Of a stretch of 64,000 nucleotides of DNA, positions 27,111 through 36,050 are shown piece by piece; position 1 is the first letter of the stretch; each line of letters starts with the position of its first letter. The translations under genes and the position numbers were made by a program. Under the pieces are notes generated by a model. That model had not been told where the DNA came from and made no database searches. It saw nothing but the letters and a program-made list of their open reading frames with translations. Source of the stretch: Myxococcales bacterium (GTDB lineage Bacteria > Myxococcota_A > Polyangia > Nannocystales > Nannocystaceae); assembly GCA_020633335.1 (NCBI GenBank), contig JACKDU010000013.1, positions 62,001-126,000 on the forward strand, given 5' to 3'.

Positions 27111-28787
27111 CTACTCCCCGCAGGAATGCCGAAGCATCGTCACCGCCTCGACCGGCGGCACCGCCTCGCCGGGCGCCGGGGTGCGCTCCAGCATGTAGAC
27201 GATCTGCAGGTCGCGGAGGCGCTCGGGGCCGCGGTGGGTCGCGTTCCACGCGCGGCAGAGGTGGCGGGCGACGTAGGTGCGGAGGGCGACGGTCTTCGAC
27301 GACCAGACCACCCGCATCACCTTGTACCAGCGGTGGCCGGCGAGCTCCGGGCGGGGTCGGCTGCGCTCGCTGCGGTCGAGCTCGCGGGTGGGATCGTCCG
27401 GGTGGAGCGCGGCCCGGTGGCGCTCCTGGGTGTCGAGCGCGACCCAGCGGGGGGCCTCGCCGCTCCAGAGGTCTACCTCGCCGCCGCCCTCGAGGCGCCC
27501 GGGGATCTGCCACCAGCCGTCGTCGCGCAGCGGGTTGGGGGCGAACATCGGCCAGCGCTGGTGGAGGCGCAGGCCCTCGACCGCCGCCCGCTCGATCGAC
27601 GGCATCGGCGGGACCACCCGGGCGGTCGCGTCGACCGCCCGCAGGTTCCAGTGGACCACCATCAGGAGGACCGCCGCGAGGAGGGCCCCGCCGAGCCCGC
27701 GGAGCGCCGGCATGAAGCGGGCGGTCAGGGTCGGCGCGGGGGTCGACGCCGGGCGCTCCTCGTCAGCGTCGCTCCGCCAGCCGAGGCGCTCCCAGCAGGC
27801 GCCGGGGAGGAGCGCGAGCCAGGCGACGACGCAGACGATCGGGAAGATCCCGACCTCGAGGCCGGCCGCGAAGCCGAGGTGGAGGGCGACGAAGAGGGCG
27901 ACCAGGAGCCCGCGGACGCGCCCGCGGAGCGCGGCGGGGAGCGGCGTCAGGAGGAGCAGGGGGCCGAGGTACTCGAGGGCGAGGGTCGCGTAGGTGAGGA
28001 GCGAGGCGGCCCAGGGGACCGCGCCGTCGATCGGCAAGCCGAGCCCGCGGAGGAGGGCGAGGGGGCCGGGGCCGACGAGCTCGACGAGCGGAGATGTCCC
28101 AATGACCAGGCCGGCGAGGGGCTCGCGGGCGAGCGAGGTCGCGCTCAGCGCGTAGTACACGGCCGAGCCCTCGGCCCACGACGCCCCCGTCTTGAGGAGC
28201 GCGGTCACCAGGTACATCAGCGCGAGCTGGAGGCAGAAGGCGAGGCTGGCGACGCCGAGCGCGGGGCCTCGCGGGGCCGCGGCGGCCGGTCGGCGGCGGG
28301 CGTCGAGCGCGAGGCGGTCGCCGAGGGGCAGGAAGATCGCCCAGAAGAGGAGGCAGCGGAGGAGCGTGTCTCCGCCGTTGGTGATGTAGGGCGCGCGGGC
28401 GTGGAGCGACGCCAGGAGGACGAAGGAGGCGATCGTCGCCAGGCGGGTCCGCCAGCCGACCACCAGCATCAGCGCGGCCGCGCCGGCGCCGGCGAAGAGC
28501 GCGGCGAGGAGCGGGCCGTCGCCGACCATCGCGTGCAGCGAGATCGCATGCGAGCGCGCGAGGAGATCGCTGAGCGCCGCCCGCGGGAGGATCCCGGCGT
28601 CGGTGTAGAAGGCGCCGAAGTGGCCGAGGCGCGCGACCAGGTCGTGGAGGAGGACGAGGCCGACGCCGATCCGAAAGATCGCCAGCGAGCGGCGATCGAG
28701 GCTGAAGGTCGCCCAGAGCGCGCGGAGCCAGGGGCGCGCCGGGCCGGCGTCGGGCGGGGTGATCGCGTTCGGTCGGGGCGTCGGCAT
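27111..28787 (-). CDS. HTTM-domain integral membrane protein
   Basis: 558 residues with about eight to nine hydrophobic helices in the first 370 (for example SLAIFRIGVGLVLLHDLVARL, GAGAAALMLVVGWRTRLATI, LALMYLVTALLKTGASW, LLVALFVALHLGFAAGLEV). The FRIGVGLVLLHDL...HFGAFYTDAGILPR start, TNGGDTLLRCLLFWAIFLPLGD and the LKTGxxWxEGxAVYYAL block are typical of HTTM proteins, the family related to vitamin-K-dependent gamma-carboxylase. The soluble C-terminal part (about 390-558) contains RWPMFAPNPLRDDGWW and RWYKVMRVVWSS. Function of bacterial HTTM proteins is mostly unknown. Probably cotranscribed with the lipoprotein gene 97 bp upstream. Confidence 0.85.
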   Translation of the reverse strand: MPTPRPNAITPPDAGPARPWLRALWATFSLDRRSLAIFRIGVGLVLLHDLVARLGHFGAFYTDAGILPRAALSDLLARSHAISLHAMVGDGPLLAALFAGAGAAALMLVVGWRTRLATIASFVLLASLHARAPYITNGGDTLLRCLLFWAIFLPLGDRLALDARRRPAAAAPRGPALGVASLAFCLQLALMYLVTALLKTGASWAEGSAVYYALSATSLAREPLAGLVIGTSPLVELVGPGPLALLRGLGLPIDGAVPWAASLLTYATLALEYLGPLLLLTPLPAALRGRVRGLLVALFVALHLGFAAGLEVGIFPIVCVVAWLALLPGACWERLGWRSDADEERPASTPAPTLTARFMPALRGLGGALLAAVLLMVVHWNLRAVDATARVVPPMPSIERAAVEGLRLHQRWPMFAPNPLRDDGWWQIPGRLEGGGEVDLWSGEAPRWVALDTQERHRAALHPDDPTRELDRSERSRPRPELAGHRWYKVMRVVWSSKTVALRTYVARHLCRAWNATHRGPERLRDLQIVYMLERTPAPGEAVPPVEAVTMLRHSCGE

Positions 28788-28884
28788 GGCGGCTCGGCGG
28801 TCGGGCGGGGTCGGGGTCAGGGAAGAGAGGCGCCGCAGGGTCGTCGGGGCGGCCCTGCGGCGGGGCCTTGGGGCGACGAGCGAG

Positions 28885-29685
28885 CTAGCCGTCGATCAGG
28901 ATGTACTCTTCGATCGGCATGTCGATCGTCCCGTCGCACTCGACGCAGTCGTCCCAGTGGTTGTCGTCGATCATCAGGACGACGTCGCCACTCGAGAGGC
29001 TGATCGTCCCGTTCGGGCGGACCGAGAAGATCAGGTTGTCCTCGATGACGAGCCCGCCGTCGAGCGCGACCCCGGCGAGGAGCGGCGCGCTCCAGCCGAG
29101 CTGGTCAGCGGCGCCGAGGACCAGGTCGCCGCTCTTCGGGTCGATCGAGCCGACGATTTTGGCGCCGCCCTTGCCGTTGATGAGCCGACCGAGGCCGCCC
29201 GCGGGCGAGCCCTTGGTGTAGGTCGCGAGGTTCTCGTAGAGGTGCCCGGCGATGTCGGCGATCCGGAGGCAGGCGTCGGGATCGGCGGCGCTCAGGCCCT
29301 CGCAGGCGCCCTGCGGCGCGCCGATGTCGCTCGCCGGCGAGCGGTTGCCGTCGACGTCGACGCCGCGCCAGACCGGCGTCGAGACCTCGGTCCAGTAGGC
29401 GTCGGCGATCGCCACGCCCTCGGGATCCGGCGAGCAGATCAGCCGGTTCTGGGCGACCGCGCAGGCGGCCGCCGAGAGGCCGGCGCAGCGCTCGGCCCAG
29501 AAGGCGTCGCAGGAGGCGAAGTCGCCGTTGATCGCCGGGCCCTGGGAGTCCCATTGATCGCCGATCTCGAGGGCGCGGGCGGTGAGCCGGGCGTCGAAGG
29601 TCGAGTCGGCGTCGCAGGCCGCGAGGCCGAGGCCGAAGGTGAGGGCGGTGAGGAGGGCGGGGAGGGTGAATCGGGGCTTGAACAT
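28885..29685 (-). CDS. Putative lipoprotein of unknown function
   Basis: 266 residues. Signal sequence with lipobox GLAACDAD (Cys about 24). The mature protein has a helical first half with several cysteines (DFASCDAFWAERCAGLSAAACAV), a central NGKGGAKIVGS, and a second half with beta-like segments; it ends DDCVECDGTIDMPIEEYILIDG. It starts from ATG 29685. The HTTM gene lies 97 bp downstream on the same strand; a divergent Cys-rich lipoprotein gene lies 195 bp upstream. I do not recognise the family. Confidence 0.75.
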   Translation of the reverse strand: MFKPRFTLPALLTALTFGLGLAACDADSTFDARLTARALEIGDQWDSQGPAINGDFASCDAFWAERCAGLSAAACAVAQNRLICSPDPEGVAIADAYWTEVSTPVWRGVDVDGNRSPASDIGAPQGACEGLSAADPDACLRIADIAGHLYENLATYTKGSPAGGLGRLINGKGGAKIVGSIDPKSGDLVLGAADQLGWSAPLLAGVALDGGLVIEDNLIFSVRPNGTISLSSGDVVLMIDDNHWDDCVECDGTIDMPIEEYILIDG

Positions 29686-29880
29686 GGTGGTTCTCCGCGG
29701 CCAGCGGCGTCGCGCTCGTGCGGCGCTCGCCGGCCTCGTCGGTCCCTAGTCGGCGCTCCCTCCCGGTCTTACGCGGGGCGCGAAAAAAGACGCGGAGGGG
29801 GACTCCCCCCCTGCGGTGAGCACCTTTCGGGCACCAGCGCGCGCGCCCCTCGGCGATGATGGTCGGACCGAGGAGACACG

Positions 29881-30822
29881 ATGATGACCAAGATCCGCCC
29901 GCGCCGCTCCATTGGCACCCCGCTCGCGCCCGCGCTCCTGCTCACGGCGCTCGCCCTCGCCGGCTGCGCCGGCGCCGATGACCAGGCGGGGAGCGAGAGC
30001 GCGACCTCGACCGGCGACGGGACCTCGAGCGTGAGCGCGTCCTCGACCTCCGGCGGCTCGAGCTCGGGGAGCTCGAGCTCGGGGAGCTCGACCTCGGCCG
30101 CCTCGACGTCGGCGTCGTCGTCGACGTCGGCCGCCTCGGAGACGAGCTCGTCGACCGGCGACGGCACGACGTCGACCACCGGCGGGTCGGCCTGCGTGGA
30201 GCCGCCCTTCGATCCCGATCCCCTCGGCCCGCAGGCGGCGATGTGCGTGAGCGATGCCGAGTGCGCCGACGGCGACTCGTGCTTCAACGTCCCGCTCCTC
30301 GGAGGTCTCTGCGGGGAGTGCAAGACCGACGCCGATTGCCCCGCCGGCGGGTGCACGCCGCCCGACGTGCTCAACGGCCGGGGCGCCGTCTGCAACACCG
30401 GCAAGCCGGGGGGCGGCTGCGAGACGGACGCGGCCTGCAATTCGACCTGCCACAACATCTGCGCCGAGGTCCTCGACGCGACGCCGATCCTCGTGATCAG
30501 CACCTGCAGCGCCTGTCAGACCTCCGCCGACTGTGAGTCTGGCTGGGTCTGCGCCCCCGACATCGACCTCGACAACTTCACCGGGATCAACGAGTGCGTG
30601 CCGCCGGGCTCGCTCGCCCTGGGCGCGAGCTGCTCGCTCGCGGGCGACGGCGCGGACGCGTGCGCCTCCGGGATCTGCGGGGACGCGTCGATCATGGGGA
30701 TCATCAAGGTCGGCGTCTGCAGCGAGTGCGCGAGCGATGCGGACTGCGCTCCCGGCGAGCTCTGCACGGACGCGAGCGTCGACCCCAACGACAACACCCT
30801 GATCCCGGGGACCTGCGGCTAG
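29881..30822 (+). CDS. Cys-rich surface lipoprotein
   Basis: 313 residues from ATG 29881 (GAGGAG upstream). Lipobox LALAGCAG, a Ser/Thr/Gly stalk to about residue 100, then about 20 cysteines arranged in CxxDAxCxxGxxC and CxxCKTDADC motifs similar to the Dickkopf/EGF-like small disulfide domains frequent in Nannocystis-type secreted proteins. The motif DADCxxG(E)LC recurs in the module 2 lipoprotein at 40420. No enzymatic motif. Likely a disulfide-stabilised surface protein. Upstream, at 29791-29815, G and C runs can form a short hairpin. Confidence 0.8.
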   Translation: MMTKIRPRRSIGTPLAPALLLTALALAGCAGADDQAGSESATSTGDGTSSVSASSTSGGSSSGSSSSGSSTSAASTSASSSTSAASETSSSTGDGTTSTTGGSACVEPPFDPDPLGPQAAMCVSDAECADGDSCFNVPLLGGLCGECKTDADCPAGGCTPPDVLNGRGAVCNTGKPGGGCETDAACNSTCHNICAEVLDATPILVISTCSACQTSADCESGWVCAPDIDLDNFTGINECVPPGSLALGASCSLAGDGADACASGICGDASIMGIIKVGVCSECASDADCAPGELCTDASVDPNDNTLIPGTCG

Positions 30823-30832
30823 GGCGAGCGCG

Positions 30833-30865
30833 GCGACCCCGAGCATTTGCGACGCTCGGGGTCGC
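30833..30865. terminator. Perfect 12-bp hairpin between convergent genes
   Basis: GCGACCCCGAGC (30833-30844) pairs exactly with GCTCGGGGTCGC (30854-30865) around a 9-nt loop. It lies between two convergent stop codons and lacks a T-run, so it may act in both directions or protect transcript ends. Confidence 0.7.
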
Positions 30866-30876
30866 GTCGTCGGCCG

Positions 30877-31971
30877 CTAGTTGACGCGGACCCAGCCGAC
30901 GCTGTCCATCAGGTTCGGCACGCAGATCACCCCGGCGGCCTCGTCGACCCCGTGGTCGGCGGCCGGCGCGAAGCCGTGGTCGGTCAAGAGGTCGAAGAGC
31001 ACCTCGCTCTGGCCGTCCTGGTCGAAGGCGACGAGCTTGGCGGTCGCGTTGTCCGAGAGGAGGAAGCGGCCGTCCCAGCGCTCGAGCCCGTCGTACTTGC
31101 CGAGGGTCTCGCTGAACTTCGAGATCCCCTTGGTGGCGACGTCGACCGCCAGGAAGGGCCCGAGGTTCATCGGGTCGAAGTCGACCAGGCTGGCGACGTA
31201 GAGCGTGCCGTCCTCGTAGCGGAGGCCGTTCGGGCCCGCGAGCTCCGGCGAGGCCAGGAAGACCTCCTCGCCGCCGAGCTCGCCGACCTTGAACTGGTGG
31301 ATCATGTTGCCGAAGGTGTCGCTCGCGTAGCCGATCCCGTTCGCCGCGTCGATCGTCGGATCGTTGAGGAAGGCGGCGACCATCGGGAACTCGTGGGTGA
31401 GGAGGACCTCGCCGGTGGCGACGTCGATCTCGTGGACCTTCTTGATGTCGTTGACGAAGAGGACGCCGTTGGCGAGCGCGAGGCCGGCGGGGGTGTCGAA
31501 GCCGGCGACCCACTGGGCGTCGACGATCGTGCCGTCGGGGCTGACCCGCGAGATCCACCCCTGCCCGTCAGGCATCGTCAGGTCCATCGACTGCGGCGCC
31601 ATGTTGGAGACGTACCAGTACTTCGAGACAGGGTCCCAGAGGCAGCTCTCGGGGGCCGCGAAGCCCGGGGTGACCTCGAAGGTGTAGCCGGCGCCGCCGG
31701 TCGTGTCGCCGGTCGTGTCGCCGGTCGTGTCGCCGGTCGAGCTCGACGACGAGGCGGTGGTCGTGTCGCCGGTCGACCCGCTGGTGCCGCTGGTCCCGTC
31801 GCTCGTCGAGGTCTCGGTGTCGGCCGTGGTCCCGCTCGTCGAGGTGGTGCCCTCGGTCGCGGTGGCGGTCGCGGTCGCGGTCGCGTCGGTGGTCGCGTCG
31901 TCGCCGTTGCAGGCGGCGACCAGGGCGAGGGAAAGGGAAAGGGCGAGGCGGCTGAAGGTAGAGGTGGACAT
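30877..31971 (-). CDS. SMP-30/gluconolactonase-like propeller lipoprotein
   Basis: 364 residues from ATG 31971 (GGAGAG upstream). Lipobox LVAACNGD, Thr/Ser/Gly/Asp stalk ending TGDTTGDTTGG, then a beta-propeller with SMP-30/NHL-style blades: PESCLWDPVSKYWYVSN, GWISRVSPDGTIVDAQWVAGFDTPAGLALANGVLFVND, GPNGLRYEDGTLYVAS, KYDGLERWDGRFLLSDN. The Glu and Asn/Asp positions resemble the metal site of SMP-30 lactonases. Likely a surface-attached lactonase-like or binding protein. Divergent from a LysR gene; the shared 125-bp region is AT-rich. Confidence 0.8.
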   Translation of the reverse strand: MSTSTFSRLALSLSLALVAACNGDDATTDATATATATATEGTTSTSGTTADTETSTSDGTSGTSGSTGDTTTASSSSSTGDTTGDTTGDTTGGAGYTFEVTPGFAAPESCLWDPVSKYWYVSNMAPQSMDLTMPDGQGWISRVSPDGTIVDAQWVAGFDTPAGLALANGVLFVNDIKKVHEIDVATGEVLLTHEFPMVAAFLNDPTIDAANGIGYASDTFGNMIHQFKVGELGGEEVFLASPELAGPNGLRYEDGTLYVASLVDFDPMNLGPFLAVDVATKGISKFSETLGKYDGLERWDGRFLLSDNATAKLVAFDQDGQSEVLFDLLTDHGFAPAADHGVDEAAGVICVPNLMDSVGWVRVN

Positions 31972-31994
31972 GGCGATGGCTCTCCGTCTTTTGG

Positions 31995-32012
31995 GGGGCG
32001 CTGTGGCGCCCC
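31995..32012 (-). promoter_or_regulatory. Perfect hairpin in the 5' leader of the propeller lipoprotein
   Basis: GGGGCGC (31995-32001) pairs with GCGCCCC (32006-32012) around a 4-nt loop, 24 nt upstream of the ATG at 31971. It could affect transcript stability or translation. Confidence 0.4.
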
Positions 32013-32062
32013 GGCTGGCCCCAACGATGGTGTTTGTCGGATAAAAAGCCAAAGTGATTGTT

Positions 32063-32096
32063 TTGATACTTGAATAAGGACCGCTAATATCAGGCC
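32063..32096 (+). promoter_or_regulatory. Sigma-70-like promoter for LysR gene, apparently leaderless
   Basis: TTGATA (32063-32068), 16 nt, TAATAT (32085-32090). The GTG start of the LysR gene follows at 32097, about where transcription would begin. TGATA (32064-32068) and TATCA (32087-32091) also form an inverted repeat that a LysR-type protein could bind. Confidence 0.55.
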
Positions 32097-33032
32097 GTGG
32101 CCCGCTCGCTCGCCCAGCTCGACCTCAACCTCCTCGTCGCGCTCGAGGTGCTCCTCGTCGAGCGCCACGTCACCCGGGCCGCCCGCCGCCTCGGGGTCAC
32201 CCAGTCGGCGATGAGCCAGACCCTCCAGCGCCTCCGCGACGCGCTCGACGATCCGATCCTCGTCCGCCGCGGGACCAAGATGGCGCCGAGCCCCCGCGCC
32301 GCCGCCCTCGCGGGGCCCCTGCGGGCGTCCCTTCACGCGCTCGAGCGGCTGGTCCTGGGGCCGCCGCGCTTCGACCCGGCCGCGAGCGAGCGGATCTTCC
32401 GGCTCGCCGCCTTCGACGTCTACAGCGTCAGCGTCCTCCCCCGCGTGCTCGCCCGGCTCGGCGAGGCCGCGCCGCGGGCGGCCGTCGACGTCGTGCCGAT
32501 GGCGATGGACCGCGTCTACGATCAGCTCCGCAGCGACGACCTCGACGTCGCCCTCATGGTCCCGCGGAGTCCCCCCGGGGACCTCGTCCGCGCGGTCGCG
32601 CTCGAGGACTCGCTGGTGTCGATGGTCCGCGCCGACCACCCGATCCTCGCCGGCGAGATCACGCCCGCGGCCTTCGTCCGCTGGCCCCACGCGCGCGGCC
32701 GGGTCGCCGACGGCGGCCCCTCGGCGATCGATCTCCTCCTCGAGGCCCAGCAGCTCCGCCGGCACGTCCAGCTCCGCCTCCCCCACTTCCTCGCCGGCCC
32801 GGCGCTGGTCAGCGCGACCGACCTCATCATCACCATGCCGCGCTCGCTGGCCCGCGAGCTCGCGCCGCAGTGGCCAGTGGCGACCTTCGCCCCGCCGCTG
32901 CCGCAGACGCCCTACACCGTCGAGCTGGTGTGGTCGCGCCACGTCGACGCCGACGAGGGGCACCGGTGGTTCCGCGAGCTGGTCCTCGAGGTCGCGCGGG
33001 GGCTCGGCCCGCCGCGCGCTGGTGCCTTGTGA
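32097..33032 (+). CDS. LysR-family transcriptional regulator
   Basis: 311 residues from GTG 32097. N-terminal winged helix LDLNLLVALEVLLVERHVTRAARRLGVTQSAMSQTLQRLRDALDDPILVR (about 7-58), then a LysR substrate-binding domain with FRLAAFDVYSVSVLPRVLARL. The spacing and NLLVALEVLL opening are like the NodD/LeuO/PcpR-type subgroup. It is divergent from the SMP-30-like lipoprotein gene, its most likely target, and convergent with the amine oxidase gene. The inducer is unknown. Confidence 0.9.
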   Translation: MARSLAQLDLNLLVALEVLLVERHVTRAARRLGVTQSAMSQTLQRLRDALDDPILVRRGTKMAPSPRAAALAGPLRASLHALERLVLGPPRFDPAASERIFRLAAFDVYSVSVLPRVLARLGEAAPRAAVDVVPMAMDRVYDQLRSDDLDVALMVPRSPPGDLVRAVALEDSLVSMVRADHPILAGEITPAAFVRWPHARGRVADGGPSAIDLLLEAQQLRRHVQLRLPHFLAGPALVSATDLIITMPRSLARELAPQWPVATFAPPLPQTPYTVELVWSRHVDADEGHRWFRELVLEVARGLGPPRAGAL

Positions 33033-33072
33033 GCGGCCGGCGATCGCTCGTCGTCATCCTGCGCGAGCGACC

Positions 33073-34419
33073 TCAGCCCGCGCCGGCGCCGACGATCTCG
33101 CCGACCACCCGCTCCGCCGACTCGAGCGCCCCCTCGAGGTAGCCGTTCCACTCGCGGGCGGTCTCGGTGCCGGCGAAGTGGATCGGCCCCGCGGGCGCCC
33201 GGAGGGCGGGGCCGCAGGTGTGGAGGACGCCCGGCGAGAGGAAGGCGGCCGGGCAGCCGCGGGCCCAGGGATCGAGGCCCCAGTCCTTCTCGACGATCGC
33301 CTCGACCTCGCGGGCAGCCGGGCCGAAGGCGCGGACCAGGCCGTCGATGATCGCCGCGTGGCGCTCGGCGGCCGGGCGCGGCCCCCAGCGGCGGGCCATG
33401 TCGCCGGTGACGAAGGCGACCAGCGCCGGCTGGGCGTCGTCGTGGGAGGAGTTGTCGTAGGTGAAGCAGAAGGGCGCGGCCGTCGAGAGGGCCTCGCCCG
33501 AGAGCCCCTGATCGCGCCAGAAGGGCGCGCGGTAGAGGAGGAGCACCTTGATCGTCGCGCCGATCGGCGCGTGGAGGTGGAGCTGCTCGCGGGCCTGCGG
33601 GAGGTGCTCGCCGAGGTCGATCCGCGAGGTGAGGTGGGGCGGGAGCGCGAGGATCACCCGCTCGGCCGAGAGCTCGCCGGCCTCGCCGCGGACGCGGACG
33701 CGGCCGCCTTCAATGCTCACCTGACGGCAAGGCCAGGTTAGATGGAGCTCGCCGCGGAGGCGCTCGCGGAGGCCGAGGGTGAGCCCCTGGGCGCCGCCGA
33801 CGAAGCGCGACTCCTGGGCGCCGCCCTCGACCTCGACCAGCTTCATCAGGCCGCCGGCCGAGCCGGCGTAGGCGAGGAGGTGGAGGAGCGAGACCTCGCT
33901 CGCCTCGGCGGAGAGGAACGAGCGGATCGCCAGGTCGACCATGTCGCGGACGTCCTGGCGGCGGATCGTCCGGCGCTTCCAGGCCTCGAGCGAGATCCCG
34001 TCGAGCTCGGCCGCCCGCGGCGACGCCCAGGGGGCGGCCGGGTCGACGCCGCGGGTGAGGCGATCGAGGCGCGAGAGCGTCCGCTGGAGCTCGAGGAGCC
34101 CGAGGAGCGGGAGCGAGGGGATCGACGAGCGGTAGCGCCGGACTCGATCGCCGCGCTCGAGGATCTTGATCCCCTGGTGGCGGGTCGGGAAGGTGGCGAG
34201 GCCGAGCTCGTCGATGAGCGCCCGCAGCCGCCGCTGGCCGGCGCCGATCCACTGGCCGCCGAGATCGAAGGTCGCGCGGCCGATCGGCTCCGAGAGGGTG
34301 CGGCCGCCGACGCGATCGCGGGCCTCGACGACCGCGACCCGGAGGCCGCGATCCTCGAGCGCGCGGGCGGCAGCGAGGCCTGCGAGGCCGGCTCCGACGA
34401 TGGCGACGTCGACGTGCAT
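33073..34419 (-). CDS. Flavin-containing amine oxidase
   Basis: 448 residues from ATG 34419. Dinucleotide-binding motif VAIVGAGLAGLAAARALEDRG (5-25) with VVEARDRVGGRT, the FDLGGQWIG element, a central substrate domain, and the C-terminal FAD motif GPIHFAGTETAREWNGYLEGALESAERV (about 413-440). These are the marks of the monoamine oxidase/putrescine oxidase family. It should oxidise a primary or secondary amine with O2, giving aldehyde, ammonia and H2O2, with non-covalent FAD because no Cys is present near the covalent-linkage site. No signal peptide. Convergent with the LysR gene, which could regulate it. Confidence 0.9.
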   Translation of the reverse strand: MHVDVAIVGAGLAGLAAARALEDRGLRVAVVEARDRVGGRTLSEPIGRATFDLGGQWIGAGQRRLRALIDELGLATFPTRHQGIKILERGDRVRRYRSSIPSLPLLGLLELQRTLSRLDRLTRGVDPAAPWASPRAAELDGISLEAWKRRTIRRQDVRDMVDLAIRSFLSAEASEVSLLHLLAYAGSAGGLMKLVEVEGGAQESRFVGGAQGLTLGLRERLRGELHLTWPCRQVSIEGGRVRVRGEAGELSAERVILALPPHLTSRIDLGEHLPQAREQLHLHAPIGATIKVLLLYRAPFWRDQGLSGEALSTAAPFCFTYDNSSHDDAQPALVAFVTGDMARRWGPRPAAERHAAIIDGLVRAFGPAAREVEAIVEKDWGLDPWARGCPAAFLSPGVLHTCGPALRAPAGPIHFAGTETAREWNGYLEGALESAERVVGEIVGAGAG

Positions 34420-34525
34420 GGTCGGGATCGTCGCCGCCGGGGCGGGCGCGGGTCAATCGTCAGGTGATGGTGCGTGTGGAGCGAGCGCATGGCGCAGCGC
34501 GCCGGCTTCGCCTATCCTCCGCCGC

Positions 34526-34924
34526 ATGTCGCTGATCCCCCAGCCCGTCGGCATGGCCGCCTTCCTCGCCGCGATCGTCGTCTCGCGGATCGTCCAGGAG
34601 CGGGCGCTCCGGACCCTGACCACCGAGGAGAAGGGGCGCCTGGTCGAGGCCTTCGCCGGCCTCCGCCTCTTCGCGCTGGTGCCGGTCGCGGCGATCGCCG
34701 CCCTCTACTTCGTGATGCTGAGCGTCGACGCCCTGACGACCCGGACGCTCCTGGCGATCTACCTCCCGGCGGCGCTCATCTTCGCGCTGGCGATGCAGGT
34801 GATGATCCACCGCCGCCTCCGCCGCCTCGAGCTCCACCCGGCGTATCTTCGGGCCTATGCGATCGGTCGGGCGACGGTGATCGGCGGGCTGGTGGTCTTC
34901 ATGCTCTCGCTCGGCGGCGGCTAG
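34526..34924 (+). CDS. Small integral membrane protein of unknown function
   Basis: 132 residues from ATG 34526, the start that leads straight into the first hydrophobic segment; the frame extends upstream as Arg/Ser-rich shadow sequence. Three to four membrane helices: MAAFLAAIVVSRIV, LFALVPVAAIAALYFVML, TLLAIYLPAALIFALAMQV and VIGGLVVFMLSLGGG. A cytoplasmic-looking RTLTTEEKGRLVEAF and RRLRRLELHPAYLRAY connect them. Ends 27 bp before the second HExxH lipoprotein, so the two may be cotranscribed. Family not recognised. Confidence 0.65.
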   Translation: MSLIPQPVGMAAFLAAIVVSRIVQERALRTLTTEEKGRLVEAFAGLRLFALVPVAAIAALYFVMLSVDALTTRTLLAIYLPAALIFALAMQVMIHRRLRRLELHPAYLRAYAIGRATVIGGLVVFMLSLGGG

Positions 34925-34951
34925 CGTACAATCCCCGGGAGGGGATGGAGA

Positions 34952-36043
34952 GTGCGCTGGCGTACGATCGCGGTCGCTGGACTTGGATTCACCGCGGCGT
35001 GTAGCGATGACGCGAGCCTCCTGGATGAGCTCGACGCCCACCAGGGGGCCCACCTGACGTACTACTCGAGCGCGAGCCTCCAGGCGTGCGCAGGGACCTA
35101 CGAGCACGTCGACAATTTCCTCCCCTTTGTCGCTGGCGAGCTCGGCCTCTCTCTGCCTGCGGACACGCGCTACCTCTGGCTCGCTCACGAGGACTTCCCG
35201 CGCTCAGGCTGCGGGCCCGGCCTCGGCGGGTGCGCTCTCGCGGGCGCCGGGGTGGGGAAGTCGCCGGCGCTCCTGCATGAATTGGTGCATGTCGTCGCAG
35301 CGGAGCACTCGCTGAATTCGTGGCCCTTCTTCGCGGAGGGGCTCGCCACGGCCTATGACCCCTGGTCCGGCGAGAGCATGGGGCCGCGCTACTCCATCTC
35401 CCCCCAGGGCGGAGCCCTGATCGACCCGCGTCCGATGATGGAGAGGCCCGCGGCTGACGTGGACTACGGGCTCGCGGGTTCGTTCGTCAGCTTTCTGATC
35501 GCCCGTCACGGGCCGGAGCCGCTGGTGGCGACGCTCCAGGAGCTCTCGGGTCGACCACGCACGCTCGGCACCTTGCGTCGGGTCTTTGGTGAGATCTACG
35601 GGCTCGATCTCGACGCCGAGGTCGAGCTCTTCATCGGCGGGACGACCTGTCCCACGGAGCCCTGGCCGACCCTCGTCTACGAGTGCGCCGCGCCCGAGGT
35701 CGCGTGGGAGGACGGGTCACGGTGGCGCTATTCGAAGGCGATGGAGTGCGGGTCCGACACCGTCATGGGCGGCGTCGGCCCCGAGAAGGCCTGGAAGAGC
35801 ATCCACTCGGTCACGCTCGATGTCGCGTCGTCGGGCGCGTATCAGGTGAGCGTGGCGAGCGACGGCGACGTCGAGGTGCAGATCGGCGCCTGCTTTGGGT
35901 GCCCCTGGGAGCCGAGGTGGGTGTGGCTCGGCCCTGGAGAGCAGGTGAGCGTCGCGCTCGACCCGGGGAGGTACTACGTGCGTATGCGGGCGGTCTCCGA
36001 CGAATCTCCGCGGATCGACCTTTCGATTGATCGGGCGCCCTGA
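34952..36043 (+). CDS. HExxH metalloprotease-like lipoprotein B
   Basis: 363 residues from GTG 34952 with a good GGGAGGGG ribosome site. Lipobox FTAACSDD (Cys17). Zinc-binding motif HELVH (109-113), and WPFFAEGLATAYD with Glu129 as the third ligand. The C-terminal beta domain has paired cysteines (GACFGCPW) and ends GRYYVRMRAVSDESPRIDLSID. Same order of elements as the lipoprotein at 25818-26885; the two are paralogues about 9 kb apart. Its GC content is somewhat lower than the neighbours'. Convergent with the next gene, 7 bp between stops. Confidence 0.75.
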   Translation: MRWRTIAVAGLGFTAACSDDASLLDELDAHQGAHLTYYSSASLQACAGTYEHVDNFLPFVAGELGLSLPADTRYLWLAHEDFPRSGCGPGLGGCALAGAGVGKSPALLHELVHVVAAEHSLNSWPFFAEGLATAYDPWSGESMGPRYSISPQGGALIDPRPMMERPAADVDYGLAGSFVSFLIARHGPEPLVATLQELSGRPRTLGTLRRVFGEIYGLDLDAEVELFIGGTTCPTEPWPTLVYECAAPEVAWEDGSRWRYSKAMECGSDTVMGGVGPEKAWKSIHSVTLDVASSGAYQVSVASDGDVEVQIGACFGCPWEPRWVWLGPGEQVSVALDPGRYYVRMRAVSDESPRIDLSIDRAP

Positions 36044-36050
36044 GCTCGCC

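Noticed and set aside
29855..29880. GATGG and GGAGAC upstream of the Cys-rich lipoprotein at 29881 as another sigma element
   Set aside because: Spacing differs from the constant 9 nt and it lies too close to the start codon; GGAG is simply the ribosome site.
34526..34924. MAPEG-family assignment for the small membrane protein
   Set aside because: Helix number fits, but the conserved Arg and Asn/Glu residues of MAPEG are missing.
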